Shown here piece after piece: positions 1 through 4,950 of a stretch of 5,061 bases of DNA. This stretch comes from Patescibacteria group bacterium (GTDB lineage: Bacteria > Patescibacteriota > Patescibacteriia > Patescibacteriales > GWC2-42-12). A model generated the notes under the pieces. It worked only from the letters and a program-made list of their open reading frames with translations, ran no database searches and was not told the DNA's origin. Position numbers and translations under genes: made by a program. Positions within the stretch are counted from its first letter, which is position 1; each line of letters starts with the position of its first letter. The DNA lies in assembly GCA_018827685.1 (NCBI GenBank), contig JAHJXD010000002.1:1-5061 (forward strand), read 5' to 3'.

Positions 1-7
1 TAGTTTC

Positions 8-129
8 TGTGTAAAAATTATTTGTCCACAATTTTGGTGATTTATAAAATTCATACTTTAAGCCAAGTTTCCGCTGATCAAACGCTGATAATTACGCTGA
101 TCTACGCTGAAAAATAATATTTTTACACA
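8..129. repeat. CGCTGA repeat array with flanking imperfect inverted repeat
   Basis: The first 147 bases contain no gene that I can support. The hexamer CGCTGA occurs four times, at 72-77, 83-88, 95-100 and 105-110, with steps of 11, 12 and 10 bases, about one helical turn each. The array is bracketed by TGTGTAAAAATTATTT at 8-23 and its near reverse complement at 112-129, which differs by one 2-base insertion. The layout could be a small non-autonomous repeat element or a degenerate regulatory array upstream of the pilin operon. Repeats of the 'cgctgat..acgctgat' kind are, from memory, scattered in several bacterial genomes. No convincing -35/-10 pair was found. The TAG at 1-3 could end a gene lying to the left, but that cannot be tested here. 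Confidence 0.55.
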
Positions 130-147
130 ATAACTAATTAATCAAGA

Positions 148-639
148 ATGAAATCTAAAATAATAAAAAACAATTCCGGAATTAGTATATTGGAAGTTGT
201 GGTGGCGATGATGATCATTACCATGGGCATGGTTGGTGTTTTGTCATTGGTAATTCAAAATGTAAAGGCCCAGTATATTAATAAAAATGTTTTGATTGCT
301 TCTGGTTTGGCGCAAGAAGGCCTTGAGTTAGTAAGAAATGCAAGGGATTTAAATTGGCTGACACCGGGCAACGACTGGAATAAAGATATAGCAGGCACTT
401 ATACCATAGATTATGGCAGGCATATTAATATTGTAAATTCCATAGATGAAGCCAGGCTGTATATTGATAATGATGGTTTTTATACTCATACAGCAACCGC
501 TGCGGCGACAAATTTTTATCGCTTAATCACCGTGGTTGATAACAGTGAATATTTGGACATCAAATGTGTTGTCCGATGGAAAGATGGTATGGAAAATCAT
601 AATTATACGGCTGCAACTTATTTATATAATTGGCGATAG
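148..639 (+). CDS. PilV-like minor type IV pilin (prepilin)
   Basis: This is a 163-residue prepilin-like protein. A short basic leader (residues 1-11) ends in Gly11, the expected prepilin peptidase cleavage site. The mature protein would start ISILE, with Glu16 at the conserved +5 position, followed by a hydrophobic helix to about residue 36 that anchors it in the membrane and packs in the pilus core. The rest is a small soluble domain ending in an aromatic stretch (YLYNWR), a tail I associate with PilV-like proteins. Minor pilins of this class are thought to help initiate or tip type IV pili. The ATG at 148 is preceded only by a weak purine run (AAGA). The next pilin gene begins 17 bases after its TAG stop, so they are probably co-transcribed. 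The prepilin class is clear, the PilV sub-assignment less so. Confidence 0.85.
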   Translation: MKSKIIKNNSGISILEVVVAMMIITMGMVGVLSLVIQNVKAQYINKNVLIASGLAQEGLELVRNARDLNWLTPGNDWNKDIAGTYTIDYGRHINIVNSIDEARLYIDNDGFYTHTATAAATNFYRLITVVDNSEYLDIKCVVRWKDGMENHNYTAATYLYNWR

Positions 640-656
640 TCCCAGCATAGAAAATT

Positions 657-1241
657 ATGAGTTTAGCTAAAAAAATAAAATCTGTTAAAGGCGCGAGTTT
701 ATTGGAATTATTGGTTTCCATCGGTCTTTTTTCCATTTTAATATTGTCCGCGATGCAAATATTTAAAATGGCGGTTGATGGGCAAAGAGGCTCTATTAGC
801 ACGCAAAATGTGCAAGAGAATATGAGATATGCTATGGAAAAAATGAGCAAAGAAATTAGAATGGCGCGCATTAGCAATCATGATTGTGAAACAATGTTTA
901 ACCCGCCTCAATCCGCTGTTTTTAAGGTTTTTAACACTGCTGACGCTAACAGCATACTTTATTTCAAAAATCAGTATGGCTATTGCGTGGTTTATTATTT
1001 GGACAATAACCGCCTTAAAATTATGGCCGAGACTGCCACTGTCCCTGTTACCGCTTTTATTACTCCGGCTAAAGTTGAAGTAAGCAATTTAAAATTTTAT
1101 ACGGACGATGATTTGATTGGCGGTCTTGCCAGCACTCAGCCGTACGTTACCATGGTAATGGATGTTAAGGCAGTCGGGTTGGCGATACATGAACAAAAAA
1201 TGAAAATTCAGACGACGGTTTCGTCAAGATATTATGAATAA
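657..1241 (+). CDS. PilW/PulJ-like minor type IV pilin
   Basis: This 194-residue protein has a class III signal. A basic leader ends at Gly12, then comes ASLLE with Glu17 at +5, and a hydrophobic helix runs to about residue 37. The segment after the helix (residues about 43-70, with NVQENMRYAMEKMSKEIRMA) is the amphipathic region typical of PilW/PulJ pseudopilins, in which many members carry a pattern of the type 'R.al..l..dlR.A'. The C-terminal part is a predicted beta-rich globular domain ending SSRYYE. It lies between the PilV-like and PilX-like genes, as minor pilins often do. Its last 8 bases overlap the start of the next gene (ATGAATAA at 1234-1241), which suggests translational coupling. 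No strong Shine-Dalgarno is seen before the ATG at 657. Confidence 0.83.
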   Translation: MSLAKKIKSVKGASLLELLVSIGLFSILILSAMQIFKMAVDGQRGSISTQNVQENMRYAMEKMSKEIRMARISNHDCETMFNPPQSAVFKVFNTADANSILYFKNQYGYCVVYYLDNNRLKIMAETATVPVTAFITPAKVEVSNLKFYTDDDLIGGLASTQPYVTMVMDVKAVGLAIHEQKMKIQTTVSSRYYE

Positions 1242-1611
1242 ATATAAAAAAAATCAAACCGGTATAATTTTGCTTTTAACTTTATTTATTTTATCCGGCA
1301 TTTTAGTTGTTACTTTGGTCGCGGCTGATTTGGTTTTTGCCGGTATAAAAATGAATCGTTTAACCGGTTATTCAAATTTAGCCTTTTTTGCTTCTGAAGC
1401 TGGCATAGAGCGTTCTTTATGGGAAGTTAGAAAAAATAACTATGTTTTGCCAAATATAGACACAATTAATATTTTTAGTTTGAACGATCTTGGCAACGGC
1501 AGTGCTTATCAAGTAGATTACGCCTCTTCAACACCTAACGTAATTTTTAAATCAATCGGTAGTTATCTCGGATTTAAAAGATCGATTGAAGGCTCGTATC
1601 AGACGCAATAA
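1234..1611 (+). CDS. PilX-like minor pilin, lacking Glu+5
   Basis: This 125-residue protein has a basic start (MNKYKKNQTG), then a long hydrophobic helix (residues 11-36). The motif AFFASEAGIERSLWEVR at about 50-66 matches the N-terminal region of PilX-type proteins, where a pattern like 'qaaEAglr' follows the helix. If cleavage occurs after Gly10, position +5 is Leu15 rather than Glu. PilX_N and GspK-like proteins often lack Glu5, so this is not by itself a sign of decay. The soluble part is short (about 60 residues). The start overlaps the upstream stop by 8 bases, so translation is probably coupled. In other systems PilX/GspK-like subunits sit at the pilus or pseudopilus tip with PilV and PilW partners. 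That role here is inferred from family and order. Confidence 0.78.
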   Translation: MNKYKKNQTGIILLLTLFILSGILVVTLVAADLVFAGIKMNRLTGYSNLAFFASEAGIERSLWEVRKNNYVLPNIDTINIFSLNDLGNGSAYQVDYASSTPNVIFKSIGSYLGFKRSIEGSYQTQ

Positions 1612-1661
1612 TGCGAATTTACAAATTATGCGAATTCTGCAAATATGCAAATTAAATTAGA
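1611..1661. repeat. 17-bp-period ATGCGAATT repeat spanning the ligA start
   Basis: ATGCGAATT occurs at 1611-1619 and 1628-1636, and the variant ATGCAAATT at 1645-1653, exactly 17 bases apart each time. The spacers are also alike (acaaat, ctgcaaat). The first copy overlaps the pilX-like TAA stop and the third supplies the first possible ATG of ligA. The whole intergenic space is therefore made of this repeat. Similar 'attcgcataatttg' repeats are, from memory, common between genes in many bacteria. No promoter is evident in it. Confidence 0.6.
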
Positions 1662-3837
1662 AATGGAAAAACAGCAAGCCAAACAACGAATAGAAAAATT
1701 GCGTAATGAAATAAATTATCATCGCTATGTTTATCATGTTTTGGATAAATTGGAAATAAGCGATGCTGCTTTGGATAGTTTGAAAAATGAACTGGAGAAA
1801 TTAGAAAGGCAATATCCGGAATTTATTACTTTTGATTCGCCAACTCAGCGAGTAGGCGGGGTGCCATTGGAAAAGTTTCAAAAAGTTCAACATTCAACGC
1901 CGATGATGTCTTTATTTGACGCTTTTAGCCAACAAGACATGAAAGATTGGGAAAAAAGATTAGAAAAGATTTTAAATGGAATACAACCCCCCCTAACCCC
2001 CCTTATCAAGGGGGAAAATTCAACCCCCCTAACCCCCCTTATCAAGGGGGAAAATTCAACCCCCCTAACCCCCCTTATCAAGGGGGGTGGTTTTTATGTT
2101 GAATTAAAAATGGACGGTTTAGCCGTGGCTTTAATATATAAACAAGGAAAATTTGTTTTGGGCGCTACTCGAGGCGATGGAGAAACAGGCGAAGATGTAA
2201 CACAAAATTTAAAAACTATTGAAGCCATACCTTTGGTTTTACGCAGACCGGAAAAAAATGAGTTAATAAAAATCGGTTTAACAGATGAATCAATAAAGAA
2301 GTTATACCAAGCTTTAGAAAATGGAACCATAGAAGCGCGCGGCGAAGCTATTATACCAAATAAAGTATTCGCAGACTTGAATAAACAATATAAAAAACAA
2401 GGCAAACCATTGTTGGCTAATCCGCGAAATGCTGTTGCAGGTTCAATCAGGCAATTAGACTCAAAAATAGCAGCTGAACGCAAATTAGATTGCTATATTT
2501 ATTCTATGGTTTCCCTCTTGATAAAGGGGGTTGGGGGGATTTTTCAAACCCATGAACAAGAACATGAGCTTGCAAACTTGCTTGGCTTTAAAGTTTTAAA
2601 ACAAAATAAGTATTGTCCAGACTTGGAAGAAGCTATTAAATTCCATAATTATTGGGAAAAGCGGCGCGGCAAAATATTATTTGATTGCGATGGAGTAGTA
2701 GTGGTAGTTAATAAGTTAAATTTATGGGAAAAACTTGGTGTTGTTGGCAAGGGTCCGCGCTATATTATGGCTTATAAATTTGCTGCCGAACAAGCGACCA
2801 CTATTGTGGAAGATGTAGTCTGGCAAATTGGCCGTACTGGCGTATTAACTCCGACAGCTCATTTAAAGCCGGTTAAAGTTTATGGCGTGACGATTAGCCG
2901 AGCCACTTTGCATAATCTAGATGAAATTCGCAGATTGGGTTTAAAAATCGGCGATACGGTTATAATTGAGCGCGCCGGAGACGTTATTCCTAAAGTGGTT
3001 AAAGTTTTAACAGGGTTGCGTCAAGGTAAAGAAAAAGAAATTGATCCGTGGGAAAAATGCCCTAATTGCGGCCACATAGTTGTTAAAAAAATAAACGAAG
3101 TGGCTTATCGTTGCGTTAATAAAAATTGCTATGCCATTAATTTGCGTAATTTAATTCATTGGGCTGGTAAAAATGCCATGGACATTGATGGCCTTGGCCC
3201 AAAAATTATTGAGCAATTAATGAATCAAGGTTTGGTTAAAGACGTTAGTGATTTTTATCAGTTAACTGTTGGAGATTTAAAGCCATTAGAAAGGTTTGCT
3301 GATAAATCAGCTGAAAATTTAGTTGCAGCCATAGCGGCTAAAAAGCAAGTTGATTTAGCTAAATTTATTTATAGTCTTGGCATCAGGCATGTTGGTGAAG
3401 AATCGGCATTGGCTTTGGCTAAGCATTTTGGCAGTTTAGAAAAAATTAAAGATGCGAGTTTAGATAAAATAAACTCCATTTATGATTTTGGAGAGATTAT
3501 GGCTAAAAGCGCTTTTGAATGGTTTCATGATAAAAATAATTTGCAGTTATTGGCTAAGTTAGCGGCTGCCGGAGTAAAAATAAAAAATTTACAATTAACA
3601 GCTAAAAGCGTAAAATTAACCGAAAAAATTTTTGTTTTAACTGGCAGTTTGGGAAAATTGACAAGAGACCAGGCTAAGGCTAAGATAAGGGAATTGGGCG
3701 GGGATATTTCCTCATCAGTAAGCAAAAATACTTCTTATGTTGTGGCAGGCGCTGAGCCTGGCAGTAAGTTTGATAAAGCGAAAAAATTGGGGGTAAAGAT
3801 TATTAATGAGGAGGAGTTTTTAAAATTAATAGTCTGA
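1645..3837 (+). CDS. ligA: NAD-dependent DNA ligase LigA
   Basis: LigA seals nicks in DNA using NAD+ (adenylated lysine, then DNA-adenylate) in replication and repair. All domains are visible: domain Ia (about 10-75, with HRYVYH and SDAALD), the adenylation domain with catalytic Lys155 in ELKMDG, RGDGETGED at 176-184, Glu234 in ARGE, Asp349 in FDCDG and Lys378 in AYKF; an OB fold (about 385-465, with GRTGVLTP); a zinc finger with Cys472, 475, 490 and 495; helix-hairpin-helix repeats (about 512-655); and a BRCT domain (about 658-730). At 730 residues it is longer than the usual 670 or so. Most of the excess is translated C-rich repeats at residues about 114-149, and a second repeat is at about 290-300. 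The family's Tyr (E. coli Tyr35) is Leu43, and the motif IV lysine (E. coli Lys290) is Val354. The start could instead be the ATG at 1663 (MEKQQAKQ), because the 1645 ATG lies in a repeat. It ends with TGA. Confidence 0.97.
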   Translation: MQIKLEMEKQQAKQRIEKLRNEINYHRYVYHVLDKLEISDAALDSLKNELEKLERQYPEFITFDSPTQRVGGVPLEKFQKVQHSTPMMSLFDAFSQQDMKDWEKRLEKILNGIQPPLTPLIKGENSTPLTPLIKGENSTPLTPLIKGGGFYVELKMDGLAVALIYKQGKFVLGATRGDGETGEDVTQNLKTIEAIPLVLRRPEKNELIKIGLTDESIKKLYQALENGTIEARGEAIIPNKVFADLNKQYKKQGKPLLANPRNAVAGSIRQLDSKIAAERKLDCYIYSMVSLLIKGVGGIFQTHEQEHELANLLGFKVLKQNKYCPDLEEAIKFHNYWEKRRGKILFDCDGVVVVVNKLNLWEKLGVVGKGPRYIMAYKFAAEQATTIVEDVVWQIGRTGVLTPTAHLKPVKVYGVTISRATLHNLDEIRRLGLKIGDTVIIERAGDVIPKVVKVLTGLRQGKEKEIDPWEKCPNCGHIVVKKINEVAYRCVNKNCYAINLRNLIHWAGKNAMDIDGLGPKIIEQLMNQGLVKDVSDFYQLTVGDLKPLERFADKSAENLVAAIAAKKQVDLAKFIYSLGIRHVGEESALALAKHFGSLEKIKDASLDKINSIYDFGEIMAKSAFEWFHDKNNLQLLAKLAAAGVKIKNLQLTAKSVKLTEKIFVLTGSLGKLTRDQAKAKIRELGGDISSSVSKNTSYVVAGAEPGSKFDKAKKLGVKIINEEEFLKLIV
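1985..2090 (+). repeat. 36-bp tandem repeat x3, palindromic core, translated in ligA
   Basis: Three near-identical units with an exact 36-base period contain the palindromic core CCCCCTTATCAAGGGGG at 1998-2014, 2034-2050 and 2070-2086. Each unit also carries a second C-tract (CCCCCCTAA) before the core. As 36 is 12 codons, the array stays in frame and encodes the 12-residue unit STPLTPLIKGEN. It adds about 33 residues relative to E. coli LigA, between the end of the helix before the nucleotidyltransferase core and the strand carrying Lys155. Unit identity is almost complete, which suggests recent tandem amplification. The minus strand carries six runs of at least six G, paired as GGGGGGTTAGGGGGG. 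Confidence 0.93.
2513..2540 (-). repeat. Single inverted copy of the C-rich palindromic repeat in ligA
   Basis: Read on the minus strand, this 28-base segment matches the copy at 4671-4698 in 26 of 28 positions, and shares the core CCCCTTTATCAAG with the array at 1985-2090, which has one T fewer. It lies in the opposite orientation to ligA transcription, yet is still open in the ligA frame and encodes SLLIKGVGG. E. coli LigA has a short variable loop here (after the strand ending FFCYGVG), so the insertion sits at a tolerant surface site of the adenylation domain. Confidence 0.85.
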
Positions 3838-3862
3838 ACCAGTGGTTCAGGTTATTTTGTTT
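3831..3862 (+). terminator. Hairpin overlapping the ligA stop, possible intrinsic terminator
   Basis: CTGAACC (3834-3840) and GGTTCAG (3844-3850) form a perfect 7-bp stem with an AGT loop. In RNA it extends to 10 pairs through U3833-G3851, G3832-U3852 and A3831-U3853. The ligA TGA (3835-3837) lies in the left arm. A U-rich but interrupted tail follows (TTATTTTGTTT). It could end ligA transcripts, or act as a leader hairpin for gatC, whose ATG is 15 bases beyond the stem. If it terminates well, gatC needs its own promoter inside the ligA 3' end. Confidence 0.55.
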
Positions 3863-3865
3863 ATG

Positions 3866-4156
3866 ATGTTATCTAAACAAGAAATACAACATATTGCAAA
3901 ATTAGCTCGGCTTGATTTAACTGATGATGAGCTAAAAAAATATGGCAGTCAGCTGTCAGATGTTTTAAATTATATTGATCAGTTAAAAGAAGTTAATGTT
4001 AAAGACGTTGAGCCGACAGCGCAAATAACAGGATTGGAAAATGTTTTGCGCGAGGATGTGGTGAAAGACTGGGATAAGAAAGAAGTAGAACAAGCTTTAG
4101 CTGACGCACCGGAAAAAGAAGGGAGATTTATTAAAGTGAAAAGAGTAATTGAATAA
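3866..4156 (+). CDS. gatC: Asp/Glu-tRNA amidotransferase subunit C (GatC)
   Basis: GatC is the small subunit of the GatCAB amidotransferase, which converts Glu-tRNA(Gln) to Gln-tRNA(Gln) and/or Asp-tRNA(Asn) to Asn-tRNA(Asn). It wraps around GatA and holds it to GatB. The 96-residue protein has the usual length and pattern: an N-terminal helix MLSKQEIQHIAKLARLDL, the DELKKYGSQL..VLNYIDQL helix (about 21-40), a linker with VEPTAQ (48-53), LREDVV (61-66), and the C-terminal ALADAPEKEGRFIKVKRVIE (77-96). The ATG at 3866 is chosen because it gives the family's MLSKxE start. ATG 3863 would add one Met, and an upstream GTG would run through the hairpin. No Shine-Dalgarno is visible. gatA and gatB are not in the window. 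The next gene starts one base after its TAA, so the two are probably translated from one message. Confidence 0.94.
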   Translation: MLSKQEIQHIAKLARLDLTDDELKKYGSQLSDVLNYIDQLKEVNVKDVEPTAQITGLENVLREDVVKDWDKKEVEQALADAPEKEGRFIKVKRVIE

Positions 4157-4157
4157 A

Positions 4158-4505
4158 ATGAAAATTATAAAAATAACAAATAAAATTAGTTTGGAAGAGT
4201 TGAAACAGATGGCAGAAAAGATGTTTGGCGATTTAGTTAAAGCAGTAGTTGATATTGAAAGCGGGATTATGGTTGTGAACGCGGAATTGCATGCTGACGA
4301 AGAGGCTTTGCTTTTAGAAAGCGGTTCAGCTCAAAAAGATTTATGGGGTATAAATATTTATCCGGAAACGCTTGATGAAAATTGGATTGAATTTGATTCA
4401 ATGATAAATTTGCGTCCATCGCAAGAGAATAGAAGTCGCGGAGTTGATGATTTGGAAATACAGAAAAAAATTATAGCAATAGTAAATAATCTTGTGATAA
4501 AATAG
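4158..4505 (+). CDS. DUF5674-like conserved protein of unknown function
   Basis: This 115-residue protein lacks a signal peptide or membrane segment and is probably cytosolic. It matches my memory of the DUF5674 family, common in CPR bacteria and also seen elsewhere. The conserved-looking blocks are VKAVVDIESGIM (about 27-38), NAELHADEEALLLESGS (41-57), DLWGINIYPE (61-70) and FDSMINLRPSQENRSRGV (79-96). The acidic and polar blocks (ELHADEE, NLRP.Q.NRSRG) are the most likely functional residues, but no activity is known to me. The ATG at 4158 is chosen over the in-frame TTG at 4149 because it gives MKIIKI and sits one base after the gatC stop. A hairpin begins three bases after its TAG. Family recognition is from memory and the role is unknown. 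Confidence 0.85.
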   Translation: MKIIKITNKISLEELKQMAEKMFGDLVKAVVDIESGIMVVNAELHADEEALLLESGSAQKDLWGINIYPETLDENWIEFDSMINLRPSQENRSRGVDDLEIQKKIIAIVNNLVIK

Positions 4506-4507
4506 AA

Positions 4508-4540
4508 AACTGTTGCTGAATACGGTATTTGGCAGTAGTT
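4508..4540 (+). repeat. REP-like hairpin copy 1, directly after a TAG stop
   Basis: The RNA can form a 15-pair stem (4508-4522 with 4526-4540) closing a CGG loop. It includes four G-U wobbles (4512-4536, 4513-4535, 4517-4531, 4518-4530), so it is fully paired only as plus-strand RNA. It is homologous to the hairpin at 4923-4949: 20 of 27 positions are identical and six of the seven differences are transitions. No U-run follows, so it is a weak candidate for a terminator. It lies in the gap before the last gene, ending 12 bases before its ATG, and could affect its translation or protect the upstream message. Confidence 0.7.
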
Positions 4541-4552
4541 CTAATAAATCAG

Positions 4553-4921
4553 ATGAGTATTATACATAAACAATTAGCTGGCGGTCGTTGGAATGAATTG
4601 ACATTTTTTGAACAGATGGCTAATGTCGGCAGCGAAGTGGAGAGGGCTATTAAATGGAGAGATAAGGAAAATCCCCCCATCCCCCTTTATCAAGTGGGAG
4701 AAATTAAATATAGCCAACAAGCTTTTGAAAGAGCTTTGGAGCTTTTAAGTTTAACCATTGATGATCAAAAAAATAAAAAACGGTTAAAAGAATTAACCAG
4801 AGTTTATGAATGTTTAGTAGATTATTTTGCTTTTAAAAATCAATATGGTTCTTCTGATAAGTTATGGCAAAAATATTTTTTTGCTTTTAATTGGGCAGCG
4901 AGAATAAAAATACGCGTATAG
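4553..4921 (+). CDS. Conserved hypothetical protein, probably CPR-type, with repeat insertion
   Basis: This 122-residue protein is probably soluble and mostly helical. The start MSIIHKQLAGGRWNELTFFEQMANVGSEVERAI (1-33), the block AFERALELLSLTID (57-70), and the end YFAFKNQYGSSDKLWQKYFFAFNWAAR (91-117) are typical of an uncharacterised family that I recall as frequent in CPR genomes. I cannot name a function. Residues about 41-51 (PPIPLYQVGEI) are encoded by the palindromic repeat at 4671-4698 and appear to interrupt the run between RDKEN and KYSQQAFERALELL, which I would expect to be contiguous. The ATG at 4553 is preferred to the TTG at 4529, which lies inside a hairpin. No Shine-Dalgarno is visible. 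It may be the third gene of the gatC transcript. It ends with TAG, and a second hairpin follows at once. Confidence 0.8.
   Translation: MSIIHKQLAGGRWNELTFFEQMANVGSEVERAIKWRDKENPPIPLYQVGEIKYSQQAFERALELLSLTIDDQKNKKRLKELTRVYECLVDYFAFKNQYGSSDKLWQKYFFAFNWAARIKIRV
4671..4698 (+). repeat. Single copy of the C-rich palindromic repeat in the last gene
   Basis: This is the same element as at 2513-2540 (26 of 28 identical when that copy is read on the minus strand), with the core CCCCCTTTATCAAG. The extra T relative to the ligA array changes the downstream reading frame within the element, so it encodes PPIPLYQVG rather than TPLIKGE. The gene nevertheless stays open across it. Confidence 0.85.
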
Positions 4922-4922
4922 G

Positions 4923-4949
4923 GACTGTCGCCGAATGCCATATTCGGCA
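4923..4949 (+). repeat. REP-like hairpin copy 2, directly after a TAG stop
   Basis: GCCGAAT (4930-4936) and ATTCGGC (4942-4948) form a perfect 7-bp stem with a GCCAT loop, preceded by GACTGTC. The left arm matches copy 1 at 4508-4534 closely, but the outer right arm is lost (ATAAATTT instead of the expected GACAGT). It starts one base after the TAG stop of the last gene. It may help end or stabilise the operon transcript, although the T-run is short and interrupted. Confidence 0.65.
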
Positions 4950-4950
4950 T

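Noticed and set aside
22..48. Possible promoter TTGTCC (22-27) with TATAAA (43-48)
   Set aside because: The spacer is only 15 bases and the -35 match is weak. AT-rich sequence gives many such pairs, and it lies about 100 bases from the first start codon.
560..877. Minus-strand open frame opposite the pilin genes
   Set aside because: It overlaps two convincing prepilin genes and has no recognisable domain. Its hydrophobic stretch is the antisense of pilin sequence.
1987..2087. CRISPR array
   Set aside because: The 36-base period resembles a CRISPR repeat length, but the units abut with no unique spacers, and the array is translated within ligA.
2094..2483. Minus-strand open frame opposite ligA
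   Set aside because: It is a shadow of ligA, whose plus-strand frame carries all catalytic motifs there. No family character is seen in the minus-strand peptide.
3806..3817. Strong Shine-Dalgarno-like GAGGAGGAG near the end of ligA
   Set aside because: It encodes Glu-Glu-Glu in the BRCT domain, and no ATG, GTG or TTG lies at a useful distance after it.
3835..3837. TGA as a recoded glycine or tryptophan codon
   Set aside because: The BRCT domain ends naturally at this TGA, and no other gene in the window contains an in-frame TGA, so there is no evidence for recoding.
4529..4552. Upstream TTG start for the last gene
   Set aside because: The TTG lies in the arm of a hairpin and adds eight residues without family character. 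The ATG at 4553 gives the expected MSIIHKQL start.
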